64,000 nt of DNA, taken from positions 124,001-188,000 of the forward strand of contig JANWYT010000023.1 in the NCBI GenBank assembly GCA_025055175.1, in the 5' to 3' direction. The position numbers and the translations under genes were made by a program. Position 1 is the first letter of the stretch. Every line of letters starts with the position of its first letter. The notes beneath the pieces are model-generated. The model was not told where the DNA came from. It saw only the letters and a program-made list of their open reading frames with translations, and searched no databases. Positions 27,845-37,183 of the stretch are shown piece after piece. Source of the stretch: Anaerolineae bacterium (GTDB lineage Bacteria; Chloroflexota; Anaerolineae; Aggregatilineales; Phototrophicaceae).

Positions 27845-29077
27845 TCAGACCAGGCGCAGCGGATTTTCGATGATGAGGCGCAGGGCCTGCATGTACTGCG
27901 CACCTTCTGCGCCGTCGCTGACGCGATGATCGACGCTCAGAGTGGCTTTCATGCGCGTGCCGACGCCCAGCGTGCCGTCGGGCAGCACCACAGGCACCTT
28001 GCGCGCGCTGCTGACGGCCAAGATGGCTGCTTCGGGCGGGTTGATGACCGCGCTGAAGTGTTCTACGTCGTAAGGGCCGAGGTTGCTGACGGTGAAGGTA
28101 GAGCCGCGCAGGTCGTCCAGCTTGAGCTTGTTGTCGCGCGCACGCGCGATCATAGCCTTCGTCTTCTGGGCCAGCGCCGTCAAGCTGAGCTGATCGGCGT
28201 CGTGGGCTACCACGTTCAGCAGACCGCCAGGCACAGCGACGGCGATGCCGATGTTGATACGTTGGTGACGCACCAGCTTGTCGCCATAGTAGTGCGTGTT
28301 CAGGTTAGGAAACTGACGCAGGGCCAGGGCGGCGGCGCGCACGACCATGTCATTCACGGTGACCTTGATCCCGTCAAGCTGAGCGTTGATCTGCTCGCGC
28401 AAGGCCAACAGCGGCGCCACGTCCATCTCGACCGTGATGTAGAAGTGGGGCGTCATCTGCTTAGAGACGATGGTGTTCTCGGCGATGGCGCGCCTCATGC
28501 GCGTCAATTCGATAATCTCTACATCTTCCTGCGGCACTTTGCCATAGGTCTGGCGCAAGCCGAGGGCAGGAGCGGGTGTGGGCGGCGCTTCATCGGCCAC
28601 ATGGATGGGCTTGGCAGCAGGCGCTGGCGGCACATAAGCTTCAACGTCGGCTTTGACGATGCGACCGCCAGGGCCTGTGCCAGGGATGGCCGCCAGGGTC
28701 AGGCCCTTCTCGTCGGCCAACCGACGCGCTAGCGGCGAAGCCTTGATGCGCCCCTCTGGCGTGGTGTTGGCGATGGGCAGCTGCGATGGAGCGGCGGCAG
28801 GCAGCGGCGCAGCGCCAGCGGCCGCAGGCGGCAGCGCTGGAGACGCCGACGTGGCAACGGGTTCGCCCACCAGGGCGATGACCGCGCCCTCTTTGAGCGT
28901 GTCACCGATGGTGGCGCGCAGGGCTATCAGCACGCCATCGGCAGGTGAGACGACTTCGACGGTGGCCTTGTCGGCTTCAATTTCGGCCAGGACTTCGCCC
29001 GCTCTAACGGCTTCGCCCTCTCGCTTAAGCCAGTTGAGCAGCATACCGTCCATGCTGAGCTTGACTTCTTGCGTCAT
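27845..29077 (-). CDS. pdhC: Dihydrolipoamide acyltransferase (E2) of a 2-oxoacid dehydrogenase complex
   Basis: 410 residues: a lipoyl domain with Lys37 in 'EIEADKATVEV', an Ala/Pro-rich linker, a peripheral-subunit-binding domain ('ASPLARRLADEKGL' to 'GRIVKADVEAY') and a catalytic domain ending with 'SVDHRVSDGAEGAQYM' (His and Asp of the acyltransferase). It transfers the acyl group to CoA. The start codon overlaps the stop of the E1 beta gene by one base. No E3 (dihydrolipoamide dehydrogenase) gene follows, so E3 must come from elsewhere. Confidence 0.93.
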   Translation of the reverse strand: MTQEVKLSMDGMLLNWLKREGEAVRAGEVLAEIEADKATVEVVSPADGVLIALRATIGDTLKEGAVIALVGEPVATSASPALPPAAAGAAPLPAAAPSQLPIANTTPEGRIKASPLARRLADEKGLTLAAIPGTGPGGRIVKADVEAYVPPAPAAKPIHVADEAPPTPAPALGLRQTYGKVPQEDVEIIELTRMRRAIAENTIVSKQMTPHFYITVEMDVAPLLALREQINAQLDGIKVTVNDMVVRAAALALRQFPNLNTHYYGDKLVRHQRINIGIAVAVPGGLLNVVAHDADQLSLTALAQKTKAMIARARDNKLKLDDLRGSTFTVSNLGPYDVEHFSAVINPPEAAILAVSSARKVPVVLPDGTLGVGTRMKATLSVDHRVSDGAEGAQYMQALRLIIENPLRLV

Positions 29078-30057
29078 CAGAGAATCTCCTTGACGGCGGC
29101 GACGACCTTGTGCGCAGTGGGGAAGACCATATCTTCTAGCTTCTTGCTATAGGGGACAGGCACATCCAGCGACGACACGCGCTTGACGGGCGCGTCCAGG
29201 TAGTCGAAGCAGTGTTCTTGAATTTGAGCTGCCAGTTCACTGCCAAAACTATACATCGGCAGCGCCTCTTCGACAATGACCGCGCGATTGGTCTTGCGCA
29301 CGCTGGCGAAGACTGTCTCGGTGTCCAGAGGACGCAGCCAGCGCATATCGACAACTTCAGCCTGGACGCCCTCTTTCTCCAATTCGCGGGCCGCGCCCAT
29401 GCACCATTCCAGCCCACGCGCGAAAGTCACCAGAGTCACATGCTGGCCTTCGCGCTTCACGTCGGCCTTGCCGATGGGGACGAGGTAGTCGGGGTCATCT
29501 GGCACGAGGCCGGGCTTGGGATAGAGGCCAATGCTCTCGCTGAACAAGACGGGATTGTCGTCGCGAATGCTGGTCTTGAGCATGCCGTAGGCGTCGGCGG
29601 GGGTGGCCGGCGTCGCCACGTACAAACCAGGGAAATGAGCGAAGATGGGTTCTGGGGTGTGACTGTGGGTGGCAGTGGCCTGGTCGCCCCAGCCGCTGGC
29701 CACGCGCAGCACCATCGGCACAGTGAACTGGCCGTTGAACATGTAGTGAATCTTGGCGGCGTGGTTGATGATGGCGTCTAGGGCCAAGAAGGCGAAGTTG
29801 ATCGTCATAATCTCGGCGACCGGGCGCAAGCCGGCCATTGCCGAGCCGACAGCGGCGCCAGCGATGGCCATCTCGCTAATGGGCGCATCTTTGACGCGGC
29901 GCTCGCCGAATTCTTCCAAAAAGCCACGCGTCACGCGGTGCGTCCCCTGCCACCGGCCCACTTCTTGGCCCATGACGTAGACGCGATCGTCGCGGATCAT
30001 CTCTTCGTGCAAGGCGCGGTGCAGGGCTTCGCGCATCGGGAGGTTCTTCACTGCCAT
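29077..30057 (-). CDS. pdhB: 2-Oxoacid (pyruvate) dehydrogenase E1 beta subunit
   Basis: 326 residues. Typical text: 'EALHRALHEEMIRDDRVYV', 'FGERRVKDAPISEMAIAGAA', 'ATATHSHTPEPIFAHFPG' (the His region near the active site) and 'VIVEEALPMYSFGSELAAQI'. With the alpha subunit it performs thiamine-diphosphate-dependent decarboxylation. A pyruvate complex is the default reading; acetoin or branched-chain substrates cannot be excluded. It is coupled to pdhC. Confidence 0.93.
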   Translation of the reverse strand: MAVKNLPMREALHRALHEEMIRDDRVYVMGQEVGRWQGTHRVTRGFLEEFGERRVKDAPISEMAIAGAAVGSAMAGLRPVAEIMTINFAFLALDAIINHAAKIHYMFNGQFTVPMVLRVASGWGDQATATHSHTPEPIFAHFPGLYVATPATPADAYGMLKTSIRDDNPVLFSESIGLYPKPGLVPDDPDYLVPIGKADVKREGQHVTLVTFARGLEWCMGAARELEKEGVQAEVVDMRWLRPLDTETVFASVRKTNRAVIVEEALPMYSFGSELAAQIQEHCFDYLDAPVKRVSSLDVPVPYSKKLEDMVFPTAHKVVAAVKEIL

Positions 30058-30083
30058 AAGCGGATTCTTTCTGGCCTAGCGCC

Positions 30084-31064
30084 TCAGTCGACGTAAATGT
30101 GGGCGTAAAGTTCTTCTAGCGTGTCGGGCAGCGGGCTATTGTCAGCGAAAGCGATGGCTTCTTCTACGACCTTGTGCTGCTCGCCGGTGATCTGGTCTAG
30201 CTTAGGTTGAGCCTGAGGGTCTTGAGCTAGGATGCGGCGCGCCAAAATCGTGATGGGGTCTTTGGTCTGCTTCCACTCTTCCAGCTCTTGGGCCAGGCGC
30301 GTGTTGTACTGCTTATCGCTGACGCCATGCCCGCGATAGCGGTAGGTCATGGCTTCGATGAGGACAGGGCCATAGGCCAGGGCGTATTCTTTAGCAGCGC
30401 ACACCGCTTCGTACACGGCCACCACGTCCTGGCCATCGATGCGGCCCAAGTCGTGCGTGCCGTAACCTTTGGCGCGTTCGTGCAGGATGGGGTTGGCGCT
30501 GGCGCGTTCGACTTCTGTCCCCATGCCATAGCCGTTGTTCTCAATGATCCAGATGTTGGGCAGCCGCCACACGCCGCTCATGTTGAGCGCTTCGTGGAAG
30601 TAGCCATTGTTGGTCGCGCCATCGCCCACCATGCTGATGACGACGGCGCCGCGCTCGTTGTACTGCGACTCCAGGGCCAAGCCCGTCGCCAGGGGCAGGT
30701 GGCCGCCGACGATGGCATAGCCGCCCCAAAAGTTATGTCGACGGCTGGCCAGATGCATGCTGCCGCCTTTGCCGCCGCTCAGGCCGTCGCGCTTGCCCAT
30801 CATCTCGGCCATCGTCGCGCCAGGGTCGCAGCCAATGGCCAGGGCGATGCCATGATCGCGGTAGGCGGTGATGATATGGTCTTTGCCGATGACCATGTTG
30901 GCGATGGCGCCAACTGCGATAGCTTCGTGGCCGCTGTACAAGTGCAGGTACACGCCGGTGATACGCTTCTGCTCGTACAGATGTTGGCAGGCTTCCTCAA
31001 ACTCGCGGATCAGCACCATCTGGCGATACCAATCCAGCAACATCTCCATCGTTATTTGGCCCAT
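30084..31064 (-). CDS. pdhA: 2-Oxoacid (pyruvate) dehydrogenase E1 alpha subunit
   Basis: 326 residues, with the thiamine-diphosphate fold 'GDGATNNGYFHEALN' to 'IIENNGYGMGT' and the heterotetrameric E1 alpha signatures 'HLYSGHEAIAVGA' and 'YRYRGHGVSD', the latter carrying the phosphorylation-loop region. I chose ATG 31064, with GAGGAG seven bases upstream; the frame remains open to 31175 but that part crosses the predicted promoter. First gene of pdhABC. Confidence 0.93.
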   Translation of the reverse strand: MGQITMEMLLDWYRQMVLIREFEEACQHLYEQKRITGVYLHLYSGHEAIAVGAIANMVIGKDHIITAYRDHGIALAIGCDPGATMAEMMGKRDGLSGGKGGSMHLASRRHNFWGGYAIVGGHLPLATGLALESQYNERGAVVISMVGDGATNNGYFHEALNMSGVWRLPNIWIIENNGYGMGTEVERASANPILHERAKGYGTHDLGRIDGQDVVAVYEAVCAAKEYALAYGPVLIEAMTYRYRGHGVSDKQYNTRLAQELEEWKQTKDPITILARRILAQDPQAQPKLDQITGEQHKVVEEAIAFADNSPLPDTLEELYAHIYVD

Positions 31065-31129
31065 CGACAGCTCCTCGGCGCGACTTTTTGACTCTTTTAA
31101 GTGACAAGAGGGGTACAAAGTGTCTGAAA

Positions 31130-31175
31130 CACCGTTCGGTGCGCTAAGTTTACCCAAAGTAGGGCCGAGGGTCAA
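31130..31175 (-). promoter_or_regulatory. Predicted pdh promoter with a dyad at the start point
   Basis: On the minus strand TTGACC (31170-31175), 17 bases, then TAAACT (31147-31152). Transcription would start near 31140, where CACCG-TT-CGGTG (31130-31141) forms a short perfect dyad that could be an operator. The leader would be about 76 bases. Confidence 0.5.
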
Positions 31176-31297
31176 ACACTGTGACGTAGATTCACAGGGA
31201 AAGTTTAGTCATTGTGTCGCAGTAGATTTGACGCGCTGGAAATCTTCGGCGCGCGACGCATGAATTTCTTCTCAAGTCCGAAAACACAGAACGACTG

Positions 31298-32512
31298 CTA
31301 ATCTTCTACCTGCTCTTTGAGCCAGCGCAGCGCTTCGTCGGCGCTGCGCGTGCCGTCGATGACGCTGATGAGGGCGTCGTGCATGGCCCGCGTCAGCGCG
31401 CCGCTGTCGGCCTGGGAGAAAGGCAGCGACGCTGCTTCCAACAACGCTTGATAGAAGGCCGCGTCTTCACGAGAGAGACTGGCGTCTTGCTGGCGCGCGG
31501 CTGGCAAAGACGGGATTTGAGCGGCAGCTGCGCTGAATTCGGCCAGACGAGCAGCGTCCATGAGCCAAACCACGTAGCGCATGGCCGCTGCTTGGCGCTC
31601 TGGAGTGCTGGCCAGCAACGTCCATGACCAGCCGTTGAGGACTCCTAAAAGGCGTCCATCGACGCTGGGGATGGGCGCAGGTCGCAAGGAGCGATCCTGA
31701 GCTTGCAAGCTCAGATAGGCCGACGAATTGATGATGGCTTGATCGACTTGGCCACTTTGCAGCAGGGCCAACACGTCGGCTGGGTTGTTCAAGCTCAGCA
31801 GCGCCGAACTGACGACCTCACGAGCGCGCGCCTGAGCGTAGAAGTTGAGCAGACGGGCTGCAGCCTCTGCGTCATAGACCAGGCTGCCCTCTGCGTTGAA
31901 GCTCCCGCCGGCTGCCAGGTATTGAGCCATGAAGGTATCGTTCAGGCCGTTGGCATAAGCAGGGCTGAAGGCCAGCGGCAGGCCACGCTCCAGCACGGCG
32001 TCGAAGTGCCAAGCGCTGGCGTCCACGTCGGGCTGCGGACGATAGGCCACGTGTTCAATGTCCAGCGTGTACACCAGGCCGTACAGGACGTTGTTCACTT
32101 GGCCCAGGGCCAGGGGGCGACCCAGTTCTGCGATGAGGGCCGCCGAGAGCAGGCCGTCCAGGCGTTGCAACAGACCGTCGCGCTCAGCGCTGAGCAAATC
32201 TTGGCGGCGCAGCAGAGTCAAATCGGGCAGGGCAGCAGGAGCAGCAATGCTGGCGCTGCGCAGCGTGGCCATAATCCCCCCTACGTCGCCCACGCGCTTC
32301 AGGCGTAGTTCGACGGCCATGCCGCTGGCTTCGGTGAAAGCCTGCGTTTGTTCGCGCAGACGGGCCAGGGCGGGCGAATCCAGCGGCGTGAGGCGGTCTG
32401 GCAGCCACACCACTAGCGAGGTAGACGGCGCTTCGGTGGGTTGGACGTCTTGGGCTAGGCTGAGAGCGCTCAGCAGAGCCAAGCACAGGCAGAAGCACAC
32501 AGCGCGGCGCAA
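31298..32512 (-). CDS. Extracellular solute-binding protein (family 1-like), without transporter genes
   Basis: 404 residues with a signal peptide (Cys-rich 'AVCFCLCLALLSALSLAQ', no clear lipobox spacing). The body resembles carbohydrate-type solute-binding proteins: 'LVVWLPDRL', 'QTQAFTEASGMAVELR', a weak hinge, and 'GVLNGWSWTLLASTPERQAAAMRYVVWLM' near the C-terminus (given here as the region around residues 295-325). No permease or ATPase gene is nearby. It faces a sensor kinase with an extracellular domain (gap of 161 bases), so it may present a ligand to that sensor; that is inference. Confidence 0.8.
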   Translation of the reverse strand: MRRAVCFCLCLALLSALSLAQDVQPTEAPSTSLVVWLPDRLTPLDSPALARLREQTQAFTEASGMAVELRLKRVGDVGGIMATLRSASIAAPAALPDLTLLRRQDLLSAERDGLLQRLDGLLSAALIAELGRPLALGQVNNVLYGLVYTLDIEHVAYRPQPDVDASAWHFDAVLERGLPLAFSPAYANGLNDTFMAQYLAAGGSFNAEGSLVYDAEAAARLLNFYAQARAREVVSSALLSLNNPADVLALLQSGQVDQAIINSSAYLSLQAQDRSLRPAPIPSVDGRLLGVLNGWSWTLLASTPERQAAAMRYVVWLMDAARLAEFSAAAAQIPSLPAARQQDASLSREDAAFYQALLEAASLPFSQADSGALTRAMHDALISVIDGTRSADEALRWLKEQVED

Positions 32513-32603
32513 GGCTCAGCTCTCCAAGATGAAGTCGAAAAAAAGTGGACGGGACTGGACGTGGACATTCTGTCCTCCCAAAATGGGCTAGGGGCTTGCT
32601 GAG

Positions 32604-32609
32604 ATTATA
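32604..32609 (-). promoter_or_regulatory. -10 box of the solute-binding protein gene
   Basis: A perfect TATAAT on the minus strand, about 85 bases from the predicted start point to ATG 32512. No -35 box with acceptable spacing was found. Confidence 0.4.
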
Positions 32610-32673
32610 CACGCTCAAATGTCCAAGCTGGTGTATGCTTGTGCATATCGCGCCTGAATTCTGAGGCCCTGTC

Positions 32674-34944
32674 ATGCTCAATCCCAACCTACCCCGTTCT
32701 TCCTCTCGGCCTGCCAGGCCTGTGCGCTTCGTCTCGCTGCGCTGGAAGGCGCTCTTCCCCCTCAGCTTGCTGCTAACGCTGGTGGCGATGGTAGGGGCGT
32801 ATGGGCTAGCGCTGAGCTTGGGGCGCAGCGCCGCCTTCGACGAACAGGCCATTGCTCGTCGCCAGCTGCAAGCCGCCCTGGATCAGGCCTATGGCCTGTA
32901 CCTCGCTCAGCGCGCAGAAGCCCAGCGCGTCGCCTACACCGTCGGGGTGGCAGAGGCACTGGAGACGGGCGACGCGCGCGCCCTACATACCGTGCTGGAG
33001 TCGCTAGCTCGCGTCAGCGGCTTGGATGGGCTGATTGTGACCACTGCGCGCGGCGCGGAAGTGGCGGGAATCCAGCGTTTGGTGGGCGAACACGGCGTCG
33101 ATTACAGCGTCAGCACCCAGACGGACTTGAGCGATGATCGGCTGATTGGGCGCTTGCAGCGCGGCGCCGACTTCGCCAGTGGGTTGTGGCGCGCTCCGCG
33201 CGGCCTGCACGTCGTGGTGGCCGCCCCCATCATCAGCGCGGACGGCGTGCCGCTGGGCTTCGTCCTGACGGGACGCTCGGTTGAGAGCCTGGTAGCGGCT
33301 TTGCAGGCCAGCAGCAGCGCCGACGTGGCCCTGTTCGCTGCCGATGGCGCGGTGCTGGCCAGCACCCTAGCCAACGTCCAGCCGCTCAGCTTGGGCCTGA
33401 TGGCCCAAGTCATGGGCGCGCGCCAGGGCCTAGAAACAGCCTATGTGCAGGATGGCGCGCCGCAGCGCGCCTTGTACGCTCCGCTAGCCTATGGCGAGAG
33501 CGCCGACGATGTGATCGCGGCGTTGGGCCTGTTTGCGCCTCAGATTGCCCCGCTGCTGGCTCAAGCCAGCCAGCAATTGGTGGCCTTGCTGGCCGCCACG
33601 TTGGCCGCCGCCGCTAGCATTGGCCTGTTCATCAGCGTCAGCTTGTTCACTCGGCGTCTGGAGCGGATCGAAGGCGTAGTGCAGGCCCTATCTCAGGGCC
33701 AGACGGCCGCGCGCACGGGCATGCAGCCCATCGACGAGGTGGGCGCGCTGGGCCAGGCCATCGACCAATACGCGGAAGCGGCGGCTTTGCGCGAAGACCG
33801 CCTGCGCGCCAGCCTCCAGCAGGAACGACGCGAACGCGCCTACCTGGCTTCTGTGCTAGAGGCCCTGCCCGACGGCGTGCTGGTGCAGGACATGCGCGGC
33901 CAAACCCTGATGGTCAACCAGCGCGCCCGCGCGCTGCTGGGCCAGCACGCCGATCCGCTCTGGAACGCTCAGGCTTTGGGCCTGAACCTGGGGGCAGGTC
34001 AACCGCTCGGCGCGCCGCTCGCGCCTGGCTTATATGCCCTGGGCAGCCCACAACGCCTGCGCTGGGGCGGCAGCTTGCTGCAAGCCCAGTCCGCCGCCCT
34101 GGTGGCCGCGACGGGTGAGCGCCTAGGCAGCGTCGTCTTGCTGCGCGACATCAGCCGCGAGGCTCAGCTAGAGCAGGAACGCCAAGATTTGCTCAATCGT
34201 CTGGCCAGCGAAGTGCAGCAGCCCCTGGCCCAGATGAGCCAACGCGAAGCCAGCAGCGCCCCTATGCAGGGCTTGGCCCGCGAGATCAGCCGCCACGCCG
34301 CCGCCCTCCAGAAGATGATCGTCGACATGCGCGAATTGACGCAGTACAACCAGGCCCAGGCCGAACAACGCCAACGTCCGCTGAGCGCCAGCGCCTTGTT
34401 AGTGGCGGTGGCCAACGATTGGCGACAGATCGCTCAGGCCGCCGGCCTCAGCCTGAGCGTGACCATTGCACAGCAAGGCTTGTTCGTCCTGGGCGATGAG
34501 AGCCGTCTGCGCTTCGCACTGGGCAACTTGGTCGATAACGCCATCAAGTACACTAGCCCAGGCGGCTTGGTCGTGTTGGAAGTCCAGGAGGAGCGCGAGG
34601 GTTACGTCTACTTGCGCGTGCGCGACAACGGCGCAGGGATCAGCCCCGAAGATTTGACTCATGCCTTTGTGCCGTTCTATCGCGGCACGCCGCGCGACGC
34701 GCAAGGTCAGATCATCCGCGTGCCAGGCATGGGCCAGGGCCTGCCGCTGGCCCTGCAGATTGTGCAAGCACACGGCGGCAAGCTGTACCTCAAGAGCAAG
34801 CCAGGCCAGGGGACGGCAGCTTATGTGGCCCTGCCCGCCACCGCCGAGGTCGGCTATTTGACCACGCACTGGCTGAGCAGCGCCGATCTGGAGGGCGAGA
34901 CGGTGGCCATGCGCCCCCTCGTCTCGCCCCAACAGCGCCCATGA
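32674..34944 (+). CDS. Membrane sensor histidine kinase-like protein lacking the phosphoacceptor His
   Basis: 756 residues: membrane segment 1 (about 28-48), an extracellular sensor region (about 50-300), segment 2 (about 303-328), HAMP (about 330-375), PAS (about 390-490), a dimerisation helix and an ATPase domain. The ATPase motifs are intact: N-box 'NLVDNAIKYT', G1 'RDNGAGIS', G2 'GMGQGLPLALQI'. In the H-box, where S-H-E-L-R-T-P-L is expected, the text is 'ASEVQQPLAQM': Ser512 sits at the His position and no other His lies in that helix. It may signal by conformation, act on a partner, or be inactive. No response regulator gene adjoins it. Convergent with CopCD, one base apart. Confidence 0.85.
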   Translation: MLNPNLPRSSSRPARPVRFVSLRWKALFPLSLLLTLVAMVGAYGLALSLGRSAAFDEQAIARRQLQAALDQAYGLYLAQRAEAQRVAYTVGVAEALETGDARALHTVLESLARVSGLDGLIVTTARGAEVAGIQRLVGEHGVDYSVSTQTDLSDDRLIGRLQRGADFASGLWRAPRGLHVVVAAPIISADGVPLGFVLTGRSVESLVAALQASSSADVALFAADGAVLASTLANVQPLSLGLMAQVMGARQGLETAYVQDGAPQRALYAPLAYGESADDVIAALGLFAPQIAPLLAQASQQLVALLAATLAAAASIGLFISVSLFTRRLERIEGVVQALSQGQTAARTGMQPIDEVGALGQAIDQYAEAAALREDRLRASLQQERRERAYLASVLEALPDGVLVQDMRGQTLMVNQRARALLGQHADPLWNAQALGLNLGAGQPLGAPLAPGLYALGSPQRLRWGGSLLQAQSAALVAATGERLGSVVLLRDISREAQLEQERQDLLNRLASEVQQPLAQMSQREASSAPMQGLAREISRHAAALQKMIVDMRELTQYNQAQAEQRQRPLSASALLVAVANDWRQIAQAAGLSLSVTIAQQGLFVLGDESRLRFALGNLVDNAIKYTSPGGLVVLEVQEEREGYVYLRVRDNGAGISPEDLTHAFVPFYRGTPRDAQGQIIRVPGMGQGLPLALQIVQAHGGKLYLKSKPGQGTAAYVALPATAEVGYLTTHWLSSADLEGETVAMRPLVSPQQRP

Positions 34945-34945
34945 C

Positions 34946-37183
34946 TCAGCTCGTCAGCACGCGGGCCAATCGGCGGAAGTAGTTCACAATGTCCCAGCGC
35001 TGCTCGGCACTGAGGTCGCCATGACAGGGCGGCACGCGCCGCCAGCCCTCGTAGGTGGCGATGAACAGGTCTTCATCGCGCAGCCGCTCGGCGTTGCCCG
35101 TCAGGGCGCGGAAGTCGGTCACGCTCTGCCAGGCGATGCAGTGCTGTTCGTAGAGGGCCTTGCCGCGCGTCAGCGAGTCCTGGTCGGGCAAGGAGGGGTT
35201 GACGATGGTGGGCGGCATGGCCAGCAGCAGATCAGCTTGACGACTCTGCTCAGCTACCCACCAGATGGACGCAGCTATTGCGCCTGCGCTGATGACGGTC
35301 ATGCCCAGGGCCATGAGCAAGGTCTGCGGGCCGAGACTAAGCCGCCGATAGAGGGCCTGCCAGGGCGCGCGCAAGATCAGGCCCAGGGTCAGCGTGGCCA
35401 GCACGGCAGGGACGATGTTCCACAGGCTAGGAGGCAGGCTGCGCAGCACAGCGGCATCTTGACGGACGGAGAAGCGCAGGGCGGCGCGCGGCGCGTCTAG
35501 GCCTTCTCCCAGGTCGATCAGGGCCAACCATTCGCCCTCGGCGTTGATGGCGGCGGTGCTGGCCACGAACAGGCCGTCTTCTACCGCGTCAGCGGACTGC
35601 CAGGGGCTGCGCGCCCCCGTCGTCGGATGATCCCATTGGGCCAGGACAGGGCCAGCGAAGGACGTTGCGCCCTTGACGACCACATCCAGCGTATTGACGC
35701 CAGGGGCGCCGGGGATGAGTTGGGCGCTGACCTCCCACAAGCCGTTCGCAGTCTGAATGGTGGCGCTGGCGCTAGGGGCGGGCGGCTCATCCTGCAAGAA
35801 GGCGGGCTGCGGGATGGGCGTAGCGCTCAGCAGGCTGGCCAAGGCCAGCGTTCCCAGGCCCAGGACGGCCTCCAGGCGCAGCGTCGCCCCAAAGCTGGCG
35901 GCGCGTCCAGCCAACGGGCGCAGCGGCTTCAGCGAGCGCGCCAGCGCGCCATCGGGGTGCAAGGCCAGGTGATGCAGCGCCGCCACCAACAGCAGGCCTG
36001 CGACCATCAGCAGCTTGAGGGCCAGCGCGCCACCGTAGCTGCTGACTAGGTCTTGAGGGCTGTAAAACCAATTGGCGGCATTGTAAGCCCCACTGGCGAT
36101 GGTGGCCAGAGCCGCCCCATAGACCAAGACGCTGTATCGGCGCATGACGGCTGATAGGGCGGCGCGACGTGCCTCCCCTTCATAGGGGGCGAGGGCAGGC
36201 GGCAGGATGAGGGTCAGCACAGCCAGCCCACCGATCCAGAAGGCCACCGCCAGCGCGTGAAACCAGTGCATGGCGATGGCCACCCAGGGCATGACCAGCG
36301 CGCCAGCGGCGTGGCTGCTGACGGCGCTCGCCCCCAAGACGAGGGCCATTGTCCAAGTGTTGGCTGTCCAGGCTGATTGCACAATGCGCGGCATTTTCTC
36401 GCGGTAGGCCAGGCTAGCCCCGAAGCTCAACAGCACTAGTCCCAGGCCGATCAGGCGCAAAGTCCACACGTCGCCGAAACGCGAACCGCCGCGCACGATC
36501 TGCCACAGCCCACCGAAGATAGCTCGCTCGGCGCTCACGTCGAAGAAGACCATCGTCTGCTGCAGCAACGAGAGCGCCTGGCCCAACAGCGCTGAGGTCA
36601 GCCCCAGCCCGACGACGACGTTCAGGCGGGCCATGACGCGCGGCGGCAGCAGGCCCTGAGGGTGGCGCGCGCTGCCCCAGGCGGGGATCAGCACGTAGGT
36701 GTAGAGCATGAATGCGCCGAACAAGAGGTACGTGCCGCTCAGCAGCAGCACCTTCCAGACGACTTCTAGCGGCTGAGCTTGGTCGCTGGCGTCCTGGGCT
36801 TGCACACCTTCCACGCGCTGACCCACGAAGAAGACTTGCGTCTGGACGACGGCATGGCCATCGCTGGCGAAGGCAGCCCGCAGCTCCACCAGGTACGCCC
36901 CGTCGCTCAGCGCCCCTGGTGGCAGCTGCAAGCTCATGCGCGCGGCGTTGTCGGCATCCACCCCACCGCTGGCGATGATATTGCCATCTTGGTCGCGCAG
37001 ATTCAGGGCGCTGAAACGCGCTTCCAAATCTTCGCTGAACCAGTACTGAAGGCGGGTGGGAGAGCGCTGCAAGACGCTGCGGTTCTCTGGAATGCTGCGC
37101 ACGATATAGCCGTGCGCCGCCACAGGCCAGCTCAGCAAGGCCAAGAGCAGGCTCAGCAAGGCCAAGCGGCTAGTCCAATTCAA
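34946..37183 (-). CDS. CopC-CopD fusion protein with degenerate cytochrome c-like C-terminus
   Basis: About 745 residues. A signal peptide ends 'WPVAAHG', and the mature His of 'AHGYIVRSIPENRSVL' is the copper-binding N-terminus of CopC. The CopC domain (to about residue 120, with 'SDGHAV') is followed by about nine CopD membrane segments, a periplasmic region and a final cytochrome c-like segment. There the haem motif CxxCH reads C682-I-A-W685-Q686, so covalent haem attachment should fail. I chose TTG 37183: AGGAGG lies six bases upstream (37190-37195) and it gives an exact signal peptide. ATG 37261 would add a poor basic extension and overlap the upstream gene by 92 bases. Role: copper uptake or homeostasis. 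Confidence 0.85.
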   Translation of the reverse strand: MNWTSRLALLSLLLALLSWPVAAHGYIVRSIPENRSVLQRSPTRLQYWFSEDLEARFSALNLRDQDGNIIASGGVDADNAARMSLQLPPGALSDGAYLVELRAAFASDGHAVVQTQVFFVGQRVEGVQAQDASDQAQPLEVVWKVLLLSGTYLLFGAFMLYTYVLIPAWGSARHPQGLLPPRVMARLNVVVGLGLTSALLGQALSLLQQTMVFFDVSAERAIFGGLWQIVRGGSRFGDVWTLRLIGLGLVLLSFGASLAYREKMPRIVQSAWTANTWTMALVLGASAVSSHAAGALVMPWVAIAMHWFHALAVAFWIGGLAVLTLILPPALAPYEGEARRAALSAVMRRYSVLVYGAALATIASGAYNAANWFYSPQDLVSSYGGALALKLLMVAGLLLVAALHHLALHPDGALARSLKPLRPLAGRAASFGATLRLEAVLGLGTLALASLLSATPIPQPAFLQDEPPAPSASATIQTANGLWEVSAQLIPGAPGVNTLDVVVKGATSFAGPVLAQWDHPTTGARSPWQSADAVEDGLFVASTAAINAEGEWLALIDLGEGLDAPRAALRFSVRQDAAVLRSLPPSLWNIVPAVLATLTLGLILRAPWQALYRRLSLGPQTLLMALGMTVISAGAIAASIWWVAEQSRQADLLLAMPPTIVNPSLPDQDSLTRGKALYEQHCIAWQSVTDFRALTGNAERLRDEDLFIATYEGWRRVPPCHGDLSAEQRWDIVNYFRRLARVLTS

